Shown: piece after piece, positions 24,026 to 32,135 of the stretch
Layout of the letters: every line of letters begins with the position of its first letter
Position numbering within the stretch: the stretch's first letter is position 1
The notes under the pieces: model-generated
Seen by the model: the letters and a program-made list of their open reading frames with translations, nothing else
What the model was told of the DNA's origin: nothing
Databases searched by the model: none
Made by a program: the position numbers and the translations under genes
DNA from: Streptomyces sp. NBC_00286
GTDB taxonomy: Bacteria > Actinomycetota > Actinomycetes > Streptomycetales > Streptomycetaceae
Direction of reading: 5' to 3'
DNA length: 64,000 bases
Assembly: GCF_036173125.1 (NCBI RefSeq)
Contig: NZ_CP108054.1
Coordinates: 9,245,501 to 9,309,500 of the forward strand

Positions 24026-25741
24026 ATGCGTGTGTTCATGAACGAACCGGTCGAGAGGATGGACCGGCCCTACGCCCGGCGCTGGTGGGCTCTGCTGGTG
24101 CTCTGTCTGAGCCTGCTGATGATCGTGATGGCCAACACCGCCCTCACGGTCGCGGCTCCCTCGATGACCCAGGACCTCGGCTTGTCCAGCACGGACCTGC
24201 AGTGGGTCATCGACGGCTACACCATCCCGTACGCCGCCCTGATGCTGCTGTTCGCGGCGATCGGCGACAAGTACAGCCGACGCGGCGCGCTCGTTCTCGG
24301 GCTCGTCCTGTTCGGCGTCGGAGCGATAGGGGGGTCACTCGTCGACAGCGCGACGGGGGTCATCGCGGCCCGTGCCGTGATGGGTGTGGGCGCGGCGCTC
24401 ATCATGCCCGCCACGCTCTCCCTCGTCGCCGCGACCTTCCCGCGCGCCGAGCGGACCAAGGCGATCACCCTGTGGGCGGGCACCGCCGGTATCGCCATCG
24501 CCGCCGGACCACTGATCGCGGGCCTGCTGCTGGAGAGCTTCAGCTGGCAGTCCACCTTCCTGATCAACGTTCCCGTGATCGCCCTCGCCCTCGGCTGCGT
24601 CTTCGTCCTGGTACCTCCGTCCAAGGCCAAAAACGCGCCGCGGATCGACTACGTCGGCGGACTGCTCTCGGTGGTGTGGATCGCCGCGCTGGTCTTCACG
24701 CTCATCGAGGCCCCGCACGGCTGGGACGCCAAGGCGGTCACGGGTACGGCCGTCGCGGTGGTGGGGCTCGTGGCGTTCGTCCTCTGGGAGCTGCGCCACC
24801 CGCACCCCCTGCTCAACCTGCGCCATTTCGCGAACCGCGCGTTCACCGGCGCCAACATCGCCGTCGTACTGTTCTTCCTCGCGGTCTTCGGCGCCTTCTA
24901 CTACGTCACCCAGCACCTCCAATTCGTGCTGGCCTACGACGCGTTGGAGACCGGCCTGCGCATGCTGCCACTCGCCGGCGCGGTCTTCGCCGGCTCCGTG
25001 CTGACCGGCTACCTCACTCCGCTGTTCGGCAGGAAGGCGATGATCGTCGTGGGCATGGTCGGCGGCACCGCGGCACTCGCGCTGCTCACCCAGGTCGACA
25101 AGTCGTCGTCGTACGGCGATTTCGTGGCGCCCCTCATCACGCTCGGGCTCGCGATGGGCCTGGCGCTCGCACCCTGCACGGACGCGATCATGGGCACGTT
25201 CCCGGAGGAGGAGCTGGGCGTGGGCAGCGCGGTCAACGACACCTCGACAGAGCTGGGCGGCGCGATCGGCATCGCCATCCTCGGTTCGCTGCTGTCGACC
25301 TCGTACGCGTCGGGTCTGTCGGACGCGACCGCGGGCAGCGAACTCCCGGCCGACGCGCTGAACCAGGCGCAGGACTCGGTGGCCGCCGGGTACGGGGTCG
25401 CCCAGGGGATCGGCGACCAGGCACGGCAACTTTCCGAGCAGGCGGCACAGGCGACCGACCCGCAGCAGGCCGCGCAGCTCAAGGAGCAGGCCGGCCAACT
25501 CGCCGACGGCGCCCACCAGATGGCGGAAGCCGTCAGCTCGTCCTTCGCCGACGCGGTGGCTCACACCAGCCTGGTGGGCGCGGCAATCCTGGGGGTTGGG
25601 GTGGTGTGCGTGGCAATCCTGCTCCCGGGCAAGGACCGGGCGGCGGACGTCACGGCGGAGCATGGGTCCGAGCCCGGGGGAGAGGTCAGGACCTCGGGCA
25701 CCTTGGAGAAGGAGCCTGAGCTCACGCGTCCGAGTGCGTGA
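24026..25741 (+). CDS. MFS multidrug exporter, DHA2 family (14 TM)
   Basis: A proton-driven efflux pump of the EmrB/QacA (DHA2) type. About 14 transmembrane segments are visible from WWALLVLCLSLLMIVMANTA onward; the family motif A region reads GDKYSRRGALVLGL and motif C is GTAGIAIAAGPLIAGLLLE. A long loop of about 90 residues rich in Q and A (DALNQAQDSVAAGYGVAQGI onward) precedes the last segment, a variation seen in some actinobacterial members. The ATG at 24026 follows an AAAGGA site; the frame is open further upstream but not family-like. No dedicated regulator is adjacent. Substrates are unknown. Confidence 0.9.
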   Translation: MRVFMNEPVERMDRPYARRWWALLVLCLSLLMIVMANTALTVAAPSMTQDLGLSSTDLQWVIDGYTIPYAALMLLFAAIGDKYSRRGALVLGLVLFGVGAIGGSLVDSATGVIAARAVMGVGAALIMPATLSLVAATFPRAERTKAITLWAGTAGIAIAAGPLIAGLLLESFSWQSTFLINVPVIALALGCVFVLVPPSKAKNAPRIDYVGGLLSVVWIAALVFTLIEAPHGWDAKAVTGTAVAVVGLVAFVLWELRHPHPLLNLRHFANRAFTGANIAVVLFFLAVFGAFYYVTQHLQFVLAYDALETGLRMLPLAGAVFAGSVLTGYLTPLFGRKAMIVVGMVGGTAALALLTQVDKSSSYGDFVAPLITLGLAMGLALAPCTDAIMGTFPEEELGVGSAVNDTSTELGGAIGIAILGSLLSTSYASGLSDATAGSELPADALNQAQDSVAAGYGVAQGIGDQARQLSEQAAQATDPQQAAQLKEQAGQLADGAHQMAEAVSSSFADAVAHTSLVGAAILGVGVVCVAILLPGKDRAADVTAEHGSEPGGEVRTSGTLEKEPELTRPSA

Positions 25742-25821
25742 TCCTTTCGGCAGCCGGGTTCGGCCGTCGAGAGCGCCTCGACTTCACTGAGACGCAGTCC
25801 GCTCCAACGCGTGGCTCCGCC

Positions 25822-25880
25822 GCGATGGGGGCCCCGCTCATGGGGCCCCCTCGAGCGAAGTCGAGCGTGGGGGAGAAGCC
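25822..25880. repeat. Intergenic palindromic element, rearranged copy
   Basis: Contains GATGGGGGCCCC, then CATGGGGCCCCCTCGAGCGA and GTCGAGCGTGGGGGAG, i.e. an imperfect copy of the 42-bp palindrome with a duplicated arm, followed by AGCCGAGAGCGGGGGAG. It lies between the convergent MFS and ArsR genes and may terminate both. Confidence 0.7.
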
Positions 25881-25918
25881 GAGAGCGGGGGAGCGGGCAG
25901 CCACAACGAACCCGCAGC

Positions 25919-26284
25919 TCACGAACCGCCCTCCTCGCGGAGCGCCTCCGCTTCCTCGGCCACCCGCTTGATCGTCGCCAACCGCCGGTCCCAGTCGGCC
26001 GCCATCGTGGCCATCCACCGCGCCGTCGCGTCCAGCGCCGCGGGCCGCACCACGTAGCGCATCTCGCGTCCGACCCGGCTCCCGGACACCAGCCCGGCGG
26101 CGTCCAGGACGGCGAGGTGTTTGACCACCGCCTGGCGGGAGACGGGGAGTTGGGCGGCGAGCGTCGTGGCGGTGGCCTTGCCCTGGGCCGCCAGCTGATC
26201 GAGCAGCTGACGCCGCGTCGGGTCGGCCAGCGCCGCGAGGACGCTGTCGACCGGCCCGACGGTGCCGCGAGACTCCTCGGTCAT
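25919..26284 (-). CDS. ArsR family winged-helix regulator
   Basis: A small repressor of 121 residues. It has the ArsR-type winged helix: VDSVLAALADPTRRQLLDQL, then ATTLAAQLPVSRQAVVKHLA and the wing VSGSRVGREMRYVV. There is no metal-binding cysteine pair, so it belongs to the non-metal subgroup usually paired with SRPBCC (AHSA1) proteins. Its ATG at 26284 overlaps the stop of the SRPBCC gene by four bases (ATGA), so the two are co-translated. Two identical-architecture operators lie before the pair at 26795-26845, which suggests autoregulation. The inducer is unknown. Confidence 0.88.
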   Translation of the reverse strand: MTEESRGTVGPVDSVLAALADPTRRQLLDQLAAQGKATATTLAAQLPVSRQAVVKHLAVLDAAGLVSGSRVGREMRYVVRPAALDATARWMATMAADWDRRLATIKRVAEEAEALREEGGS

Positions 26285-26727
26285 GCGGATGGCTGTTCGG
26301 CGCGCGTCTTGAGCGCGTCGAGCTCCAGGGGCCAACCCTCGCTGTGGTCCTTGAAGTTCTGGCTGCGCAGCTCCTCGGAGCCGGCCAGCGCCGCGAACCC
26401 GCTCTCCACCACGCGCAGCCGCGTCCCGTCGCCTTCCTGCGTCAACGTGAACTCGACGAGAGTGCTGTTGTCCTCGCGCAGCTCTTCGCCCGGGAACGCA
26501 CTGGTCCAGCGGTACGCCAGATACGTAGGAGGCTGAACCTTCTCCACTCGCACCGGGAAGTCCCCGTGCTCGGCGTTCTTCGCGATCATCGACTCGCCTT
26601 CCCTGGCCACCGTGCCGGGCAGGCTCGCCTTGTCGGCCACCCAGAACCCGGGCTGGGCCACCAGCGTCCAGACCCGCTCCAGGGGTGCCGCGATCAGGGT
26701 TTCGCGCTCGATCCGGTCCTCGTTCAT
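26281..26727 (-). CDS. SRPBCC/AHSA1 (START-like) domain protein
   Basis: A 148-residue ligand-binding protein of the SRPBCC superfamily, AHSA1 branch (Pfam Activator of Hsp90 ATPase 1-like). Family pattern: IERETLIAAPLERVWTLVAQ at the start, RVEKVQPPTYLAYRW in the middle strands, EFTLTQEGDGTRLRVVESGF and a C-terminal helix (FKDHSEGWPLELDALK). It is translated together with the downstream ArsR regulator, an arrangement frequent in actinobacteria, where the SRPBCC protein is thought to bind or process the compound sensed. No catalytic residues are evident. Confidence 0.87.
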   Translation of the reverse strand: MNEDRIERETLIAAPLERVWTLVAQPGFWVADKASLPGTVAREGESMIAKNAEHGDFPVRVEKVQPPTYLAYRWTSAFPGEELREDNSTLVEFTLTQEGDGTRLRVVESGFAALAGSEELRSQNFKDHSEGWPLELDALKTRAEQPSA

Positions 26728-26794
26728 GGGGTGACTCCTCTGTCGTAGTCATGCATGGATGACATGCATCGGTGGCATTCACTGCCGCCTTTGA

Positions 26795-26845
26795 TGCAAC
26801 TCCAGGGTTGCACGTCACCCCATCGTGTGCAACCCCAGAGTTGCA
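26795..26845. promoter_or_regulatory. Two TGCAAC-N6-GTTGCA operators upstream of SRPBCC-arsR
   Basis: TGCAACTCCAGGGTTGCA (26795-26812) and TGCAACCCCAGAGTTGCA (26828-26845) are two inverted repeats of the same design with starts 33 bp apart (three helical turns). They lie 68-118 bp before the SRPBCC start; the second directly abuts the stop codon of the LacI gene. Binding by the ArsR protein is inferred. Confidence 0.7.
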
Positions 26846-27892
26846 TTACGAGTCGCCGCTCACCGCCGACTCCGGCGGCATGTTGTACGGCGTCACGACC
26901 TGGATCGGCGACGGCAGCGCGGGGTCAGTGTCGGCAGGCAGAGCCCCCTGCGCCCGCATGATGACCCGGCACGCGCGGCGCATGTCCTGGCGCAGGTCGT
27001 GGTGGAGTACGGCGGACAACCGCCCGGCCCGCAGCAGCCGAGCGTTGTCGTGGTCCAGGTCATGCGCGATGAACACCTCGCACGGCCGCTTCAAGGCGTC
27101 GAACGCGTCGAGCGTGGCGACGTTCCCGCCCCCGATCGAGTAGACCGCCTTGATGTCGGGATCGTCCCGGAGCGCGGCCAGCACCAGGTCGTACTGGGTG
27201 GCGTCCAGGCCGTCGCTGTCCGTGACCTCGACCAGACGCCGTACGGGATGCCGGGCCCGTATCGCCGCGCGGAAACCCATCTCGCGTTCCTCCTCGCCCC
27301 GGAAGAACCCCCGGCTGACGGTGGTCAGCACATGACCTGGTCGGTCGCCCAGCCACTGACTCAGGAGGTACGCCGCGGTGGCGCCCGCCGCCCGGTTGTC
27401 GATGCCGACATAGGCGAGGCGCGAACTCGCGGGCAAGTCGGTCACCAAGGTCACGACCGGGATGCCCGCCGCCTCCAGCCGACTGACCGCTGCCGTGACC
27501 TCGGGGACGTCGGGAGCCTTCAGGATCACGCCCTGCGAACCGCGCCGGGCGATCCGGTCCAGCGTGCCGACCAGCTCCTCGACCGGACCCCGCTCGCGGA
27601 AGCGGAAACGAGAGCGCAGCACGGCAGGGTGCAGGGACGGCAGCTCGGCCTCCAGGGCGGCGCGTACGGCGGTCGTGAAGCGCTCAGGCGCCTGCATCAC
27701 TATGTCGATCATGAAGGTACGGCCGACGAGCCGGACCTGGGTGCGCTGCCGGTCCAGGTCGGCTATCGCCCGGTGCACCTCCTGAGCGGTGCTCTCCCGC
27801 ACGCCGCCCCGGCCGTTGAGGACCCGGTCGACCGTGGCTTCGCTCAGGCCCGCCTGACGTGCGATCTCCCGGAGGGGGAAGGGGTGGCCCAT
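26846..27892 (-). CDS. LacI family transcriptional regulator
   Basis: A sugar-responsive repressor of 348 residues. The N-terminal helix-turn-helix and hinge read LREIARQAGLSEATVDRVLN (residues 7-26) and GRGGVRESTAQEV. The rest is a periplasmic-binding-protein-like sensor domain (SQGVILKAPDVPEVTAAVSR, YVGIDNRAAGATAAYLLSQW, YSIGGGNVATLDAF). It is divergent from the dioxygenase-SDR-iolG operon with 107 bp between starts, so it most likely controls that operon in response to an inositol-like ligand. Its 3' end touches the operators of the next operon. Typical LacI length; nothing is broken. Confidence 0.9.
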   Translation of the reverse strand: MGHPFPLREIARQAGLSEATVDRVLNGRGGVRESTAQEVHRAIADLDRQRTQVRLVGRTFMIDIVMQAPERFTTAVRAALEAELPSLHPAVLRSRFRFRERGPVEELVGTLDRIARRGSQGVILKAPDVPEVTAAVSRLEAAGIPVVTLVTDLPASSRLAYVGIDNRAAGATAAYLLSQWLGDRPGHVLTTVSRGFFRGEEEREMGFRAAIRARHPVRRLVEVTDSDGLDATQYDLVLAALRDDPDIKAVYSIGGGNVATLDAFDALKRPCEVFIAHDLDHDNARLLRAGRLSAVLHHDLRQDMRRACRVIMRAQGALPADTDPALPSPIQVVTPYNMPPESAVSGDS

Positions 27893-27943
27893 GCGCCGGC
27901 TCCTTGAGGGGTTTTTGATGGGTTCCTGCTGGTTGTTCGAGGG

Positions 27944-27956
27944 GTTTGTACTGACA
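27944..27956 (+). promoter_or_regulatory. 13-bp motif shared with iolC/ABC promoter region
   Basis: GTTTGTACTGACA lies 44 bases before the dioxygenase start. Exactly the same 13-mer occurs in opposite orientation at 38774-38786, within the operator over the iolC promoter. It includes one half of the TGTCARTA-N5-TAYTGACA repeat. It probably links the two inositol operons to one regulator. Confidence 0.55.
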
Positions 27957-27999
27957 AGAATGACAGCGCTCCACTGCTCCGTGCCCCGAAGGGACGACG

Positions 28000-29157
28000 A
28001 TGACCGTCACCTCCGTACACCCCCGTCCCTGGCTGTCCGAGCAGGACTGCGACCTGGACTCCTTCCGCGCGCTCGTCGAGCAGGAGACCGACCCCACCGA
28101 CTACCCGCAGGCCTCCGCCATCGTGCGCAACGTGCCTGTCTACGAAGCCGACCAGGCCGAAGCCGACCGCGAGTTCCAGGCCGAGCTGGTGCACGCGCTC
28201 GCCGAGGGCCCGGGCATCGTCGTCTTCCGGGGCGCCTTCGCGGACCCGGAGGTCCTCGACCGGGCCACCGCCGTCTTCGACGCCCTGATCGCCGAGCAGC
28301 GTGCCACGGGCGCCGCCGCGGGCGACCACTTCGCCAAGCCGGGCGCCAACGACCGGGTGTGGAACGCGCTGGAGAAGGCGGCCCTGTACGACGCGGAGGC
28401 GTTCGCCGACTACTACGCCAACGACGTCCTCGCCCTGGTGTCGCAGGCCTGGCTCGGCCCCGGCTACCAGGTCACCTCCCAGATCAACGTCGTCAACCCG
28501 GGCGGCGCCGCCCAGACCGTGCACCGCGACTACCACCTGGGCTTCCTCTCCAACGAGACCGCGGCCGCCTACCCGGCACACGTCCACCGCCTCTCACCCG
28601 TACTGACCCTCCAGGGCGCGGTCGCGCACTGCGACATGCCCGTCGAGTCCGGCCCGACGATGTACCTGCCGCACTCGCAGAAGTACGAGCCCGGCTACCT
28701 GGCCTGGCGACTGCCGGAATTCCAGGCCTACTTCGAGGCACGCCACGTCCAGCTCCCCCTCGCCAAGGGCGACGCGGTCTTCTTCAACCCCGCCCTGTTC
28801 CACGCCGCTGGGCACAACCGCTCGGCGGACATCCGCCGCATGGCCAACCTCCTCCAGGTCTCCTCGGCCTTCGGCCGGGCCATGGAGACCGTCGACCGCG
28901 AGGCCGTGGCGAACGCCGTCTATCCGGTGCTGCGGAAACGCAAGTCCGAGGGCATACGACAGGAATGGCTGGACACGGTGATCGCGGCCGGCGCCGAGGG
29001 CTACCCCTTCCCGACGAATCTGGACTCCGACCCGCCCGTCGACGGACTGGCCCCGCCCTCCCAGGCGGACCTCGTCCGGCGCGCCCTCCGCGAGGACTGG
29101 ACCCCGGAACACCTGCGGGATGCACTGCGGGCCGCCACCGAGCGACGCGAGAGCTGA
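28000..29157 (+). CDS. Phytanoyl-CoA dioxygenase family Fe(II)/2-oxoglutarate enzyme
   Basis: A predicted non-heme iron, 2-oxoglutarate-dependent dioxygenase of the PhyH family, 385 residues. The facial-triad start HxD is visible as TVHRDYHLGF, and the distal histidine with the 2OG-binding arginine falls in FFNPALFHAAGHNRSADIRR. The remainder (VSGFGRAM-like helices and NLDSDPPVDGLAPPSQADLV) is typical of a subgroup found beside inositol and sugar dehydrogenases in actinobacteria. It is first in an operon with an SDR (15 bases further) and iolG, suggesting oxidation of an inositol or an inositol derivative; the true substrate is unknown. Start ATG at 28000 with upstream GGGACGACG as a weak ribosome site. 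Confidence 0.85.
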   Translation: MTVTSVHPRPWLSEQDCDLDSFRALVEQETDPTDYPQASAIVRNVPVYEADQAEADREFQAELVHALAEGPGIVVFRGAFADPEVLDRATAVFDALIAEQRATGAAAGDHFAKPGANDRVWNALEKAALYDAEAFADYYANDVLALVSQAWLGPGYQVTSQINVVNPGGAAQTVHRDYHLGFLSNETAAAYPAHVHRLSPVLTLQGAVAHCDMPVESGPTMYLPHSQKYEPGYLAWRLPEFQAYFEARHVQLPLAKGDAVFFNPALFHAAGHNRSADIRRMANLLQVSSAFGRAMETVDREAVANAVYPVLRKRKSEGIRQEWLDTVIAAGAEGYPFPTNLDSDPPVDGLAPPSQADLVRRALREDWTPEHLRDALRAATERRES

Positions 29158-29172
29158 GGAACGAGACAGACC

Positions 29173-29985
29173 ATGGGACTTCTTGAGGACAAGGTCGTCC
29201 TCGTCAACGGCGGCACCCAGGGCGTCGGCGCGGCAGTCGCCCGGGCCGCCGTCCGCGAGGGCGCGGCCGTCGCGGTCACGGGACGCCGCCCCGAACCCGG
29301 CGAGGCACTGGTCTCCGAACTGTCCGAAGCCGGGGCCAAGGCCATGTACGTACCGGCCGACCTCGCCGACGCGCAGCAGGCGCGGGGGAGTGTGGACCGG
29401 GTGATCGAGGCGTACGGCCGGGTCGACTGCCTGGTCAACTCCGCCGGGCTCACCTCCCGCGGAACACTGCTCGACACCACGCCCGAGCTGTTCGACGCGC
29501 ACATCGCGATCAACCTCAAGGGCCCGTTCTTCGCCATGCAGGCCGCCGTCGCCGACATACTGGCGCGCAAGGCGCTCGGCACGATCGTCAACGTCATCAC
29601 CTCGTCCGAGCACGGCGGACAGCCCTTCCCCGCCCCGTACGTCGCGGCCAAGGCCGGACTCGCTGGCCTGACGCTCCCCCACGCTCGGCTTCGCTCGCGC
29701 GGGGGGACCCCCATCGCCGCGCACGCCCACCGCTGGGACCGGATCCGGATCAACGGCCTCAACATCGGCTGGACCGCGACCGAGGGCGAGGACGCCACCC
29801 AGCGCACCTTCCACGACGCGGGCGACGACTGGCGCGAACAGGCCGCCGACCGGCTGCCGATGGGCAAGCTCGGCCAGCCCGATGAGATCGCCGACTTCGT
29901 CGTCTTTCTCCTCTCCGACCGCAGCGGTGTCGTCACCGGCTCGGTCATCGACTGGGACCAGAACGTCCTCGGCGGACTCGACTGA
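29173..29985 (+). CDS. Short-chain dehydrogenase with palindrome-encoded insert
   Basis: A classical SDR of 270 residues. It has the NAD(P)-binding GGTQGVGAAVARA, the NSAG motif (VNSAGLTSRG), a catalytic serine in ITSSEHGG and YxxxK (Y156, K160 in PYVAAK). Eight residues after the lysine, in the helix that follows the active site, residues 168-181 (LPHARLRSRGGTPI) are encoded by a 42-bp palindrome (29674-29715); the expected sequence AHAHRWDRIRINGL resumes directly after. The reading frame is kept to the stop. The helix normally packs at the tetramer interface, so activity may be impaired. It lies between the dioxygenase and iolG genes, so it was probably an inositol-derivative dehydrogenase. 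Confidence 0.85.
   Translation: MGLLEDKVVLVNGGTQGVGAAVARAAVREGAAVAVTGRRPEPGEALVSELSEAGAKAMYVPADLADAQQARGSVDRVIEAYGRVDCLVNSAGLTSRGTLLDTTPELFDAHIAINLKGPFFAMQAAVADILARKALGTIVNVITSSEHGGQPFPAPYVAAKAGLAGLTLPHARLRSRGGTPIAAHAHRWDRIRINGLNIGWTATEGEDATQRTFHDAGDDWREQAADRLPMGKLGQPDEIADFVVFLLSDRSGVVTGSVIDWDQNVLGGLD
29674..29715 (+). repeat. 42-bp palindromic element inside SDR gene
   Basis: It begins CTCCCCCACGCTCGGCTTCG and ends GGGGGACCCCCATC, identical to the reverse complement of 22929-22970. The first base is a first codon position, as in the other two genic copies. The length of 42 keeps the frame. Confidence 0.88.
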
Positions 29986-30057
29986 GCCGCGCGACAGATA
30001 CGTACGGATCACCCCTGACACGTACGACGCACAAGGAAACAAAGGAGCCTCTGAACC

Positions 30058-31062
30058 ATGCGTATCGGCATCCTCGGCCTCGGCCGCATCGGCGCGTTCC
30101 ACGCCGAGACCCTGTCCCGGCTCGACGTGGTCGAGTCCCTCGTCGTCGCGGACCCGTTCGCGGATGCCGTCACGGCGGCCGTCGAGCGCTTCGGCGCCGA
30201 AGCGGTCGGCTCGCCGGAGGCGGTGCTGGCCGCCGGCGTGGACGGTGTGGTGATCGCCGCCGCCACCGACGCCCATCCCGGACTGATCCGGGCCGCCGTC
30301 GAGGCGGGAGTGCCGGTCTTCTGCGAGAAGCCCGTCGCCCGCGCGATGAAGGAGGGCGTCGATGTCCTGCACGCGGTGCGGGACAGCGGCGTCGAGATCC
30401 AGATCGGCTACAACCGGCGCTTCGACGCCGGCTTCGTGGCCGCCCGTACAGCCGTCCAGAGCGGCGAACTCGGCCCGCTGCACACCGTACGGTCCACCAC
30501 CCTGGACCCGGCGCCGCCCCCGGCCGCGTACATCGCCGCCTCCGGAGGCATCTTCCGCGACTGCTCCGTGCACGACTTCGACATCATCCGCTGGGTGACC
30601 GGCCGCGAGGTCACCGAGGTGTACGCCGTCGGCGGCAACCGGGGCGCCGACTACATCAAGGAGGCCGGCGACGCCGACACCACCGGTGCGATCCTCACCC
30701 TGGACGACGGGACGATCGCGGTGGTCTCCAACTCCCGCCACAACGCCCGGGGTTACGACGTCCGCATGGAGATCCACGGCTTCCAGGACTCCATCGCGGT
30801 CGGCCTGGAGGACAAACTGCCGCTGCGCTCCGTGGAGCCCGGCGTCACTTTCCCCGCAGGGCAGCCGCACGACTTCTTCATGGACCGCTTCACCGACGCC
30901 TACCGCGCCGAACTCGACGCGTTCACCGAGGTCGTCGCCGGCCGGCGGACCTCGCCGTGCACGGTGGCGGACGCGCTGGAGGCGGGCTGGATCGCGGAGG
31001 CCTGCACGCTGTCGCTGCACGAGCACCGGCCGGTGACGATCGCCGAGGTTCGCGCTGGTTGA
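30058..31062 (+). CDS. iolG: Inositol 2-dehydrogenase (Gfo/Idh/MocA family)
   Basis: An NAD-dependent dehydrogenase that oxidises myo-inositol (or an isomer) to the 2-keto form, the first catabolic step. It has 334 residues. The Rossmann motif GLGRIGAFHAETL (residues 6-18), the EKPV motif (FCEKPVARAM) and the substrate-region sequence GGIFRDCSVHDFDIIRWVTG with the catalytic DxxxH-type pair are typical of IolG. It ends the dioxygenase-SDR-iolG operon; an AAAGGAG ribosome site precedes the ATG. A hairpin terminator follows. The IolG call rests on motif similarity and on the surrounding iol genes; a scyllo- or chiro-inositol preference is possible. Confidence 0.88.
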   Translation: MRIGILGLGRIGAFHAETLSRLDVVESLVVADPFADAVTAAVERFGAEAVGSPEAVLAAGVDGVVIAAATDAHPGLIRAAVEAGVPVFCEKPVARAMKEGVDVLHAVRDSGVEIQIGYNRRFDAGFVAARTAVQSGELGPLHTVRSTTLDPAPPPAAYIAASGGIFRDCSVHDFDIIRWVTGREVTEVYAVGGNRGADYIKEAGDADTTGAILTLDDGTIAVVSNSRHNARGYDVRMEIHGFQDSIAVGLEDKLPLRSVEPGVTFPAGQPHDFFMDRFTDAYRAELDAFTEVVAGRRTSPCTVADALEAGWIAEACTLSLHEHRPVTIAEVRAG

Positions 31063-31085
31063 GACATCTCGTCCCTGCGAGTCAC

Positions 31086-31116
31086 GTGTCCCGGGTGCCT
31101 TGGGCGCCCGGGACAC
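31086..31116. terminator. Hairpin between iolG and convergent kinase gene
   Basis: GTGTCCCGGG (31086-31095) and CCCGGGACAC (31107-31116) form a perfect 10-bp stem with an 11-base loop, placed between two convergent genes. Confidence 0.75.
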
Positions 31117-31157
31117 GCGCGTGTGAACACCGCACCTCCGGCGTCCGTTTACGGCCG

Positions 31158-32063
31158 TCAGGTTGCTTTCAGAACACGGTCGAGCGCCGCCCGGCCCGCG
31201 GGTCCCCATGCCGGCTTGCCGCCAGGAAGGCCCCGATCTCCGTTCTGGCCCATGAGGATGAGGAAAAGGCACTTCATAGCGGCCAGCCCTCGGGCACGCC
31301 GGATCGTGGCCTCGTCCGTATGCCCGTACGCCTCGAAGAACCGTGAGGCCGCGCCCGCGGGAAGGAGCAGCCACGCGGCCGCGAGGTCCCACGCCGGATC
31401 GCCGGCGAATAGGCCGCCGAAATCGACCACGCCGGCGAGCGTCCCGTCCGAGACGACGACATTCGCGGGATGGAGGTCACCGTGCAGCCATAGCGGCGGG
31501 CCCTCCCACTGGGGCGCCGCAGCGGCATCGTTCCAGACGTCCCAGACGGCCCGTACGTCGGCGCCGAGGCCGCCGGGGGCAATGGCCTGCAAGAACTCCT
31601 CGAAGCCGCCCGTGCACTGCTTGGGGTGAGCGCCGCGGTCCGAACTGGCCGGCGCATCGGCGGGCGCCTCCACATGGAGCGCCCTGAGGAAGCCCGCCAG
31701 AGTGTCGGCCGCGTGCTCGCCGCGGCTGATCGAGGCGCAGTCGAGTGGCTCGCCGGGGACCCACGTCATCACGGTCCAGTGCTTGGGGAAGCGCTCGGAC
31801 GGTTCGCCGAACCGCACCGGAGTCGGCACCGGGAGCGGCAGGCGCGGGGCCAGCACCGGTAGCCACCGCCGCTCCTTCAGCTGGAGCTCCGGGGTGGGGT
31901 CCATGCGCTGCATGCGGACGGCCAACTCGTCGCCGAGGCGCCACATTTGGTTGCCCCAGCCGCCCGCCACCTCGCGGATGGGCAGCCCCGCAAGGTCGGG
32001 ATGCTGGTCCTTGAGAAGATCCCGTACCAGCTCTGCGGTGATCTCGATCTCGGAGTCGGTCAT
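31158..32063 (-). CDS. Aminoglycoside phosphotransferase (APH) family kinase
   Basis: A small-molecule kinase fold protein of 301 residues, the APH/choline kinase-like family. The catalytic loop reads LWLHGDLHPANVVV (Brenner motif HxDxxxxN) and the metal-binding motif VVDFGGLFAGDPAWDLA follows. The N-lobe begins with EVAGGWGNQMWRLGDELAVR, where the lysine normally in AVK is replaced by arginine (AVRMQ), as in several APH members. Such proteins phosphorylate antibiotics, sugars or amino alcohols; substrate cannot be assigned, and neighbouring inositol genes do not prove a link. It stands alone on the minus strand inside the inositol region. Confidence 0.85.
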   Translation of the reverse strand: MTDSEIEITAELVRDLLKDQHPDLAGLPIREVAGGWGNQMWRLGDELAVRMQRMDPTPELQLKERRWLPVLAPRLPLPVPTPVRFGEPSERFPKHWTVMTWVPGEPLDCASISRGEHAADTLAGFLRALHVEAPADAPASSDRGAHPKQCTGGFEEFLQAIAPGGLGADVRAVWDVWNDAAAAPQWEGPPLWLHGDLHPANVVVSDGTLAGVVDFGGLFAGDPAWDLAAAWLLLPAGAASRFFEAYGHTDEATIRRARGLAAMKCLFLILMGQNGDRGLPGGKPAWGPAGRAALDRVLKAT

Positions 32064-32135
32064 GCGAAGCCACAGTAGTGAGACACGATCAAGAATGAGA
32101 GCCGTTCACGTCCGACCGATCAAGGAGCGTCGACC

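Noticed and set aside
28594..31392. Long open frame of over 900 codons on the minus strand
   Set aside because: It lies antisense to three well-supported genes (dioxygenase, SDR, iolG). Its peptide has no family motifs and arises from the third-position GC bias.
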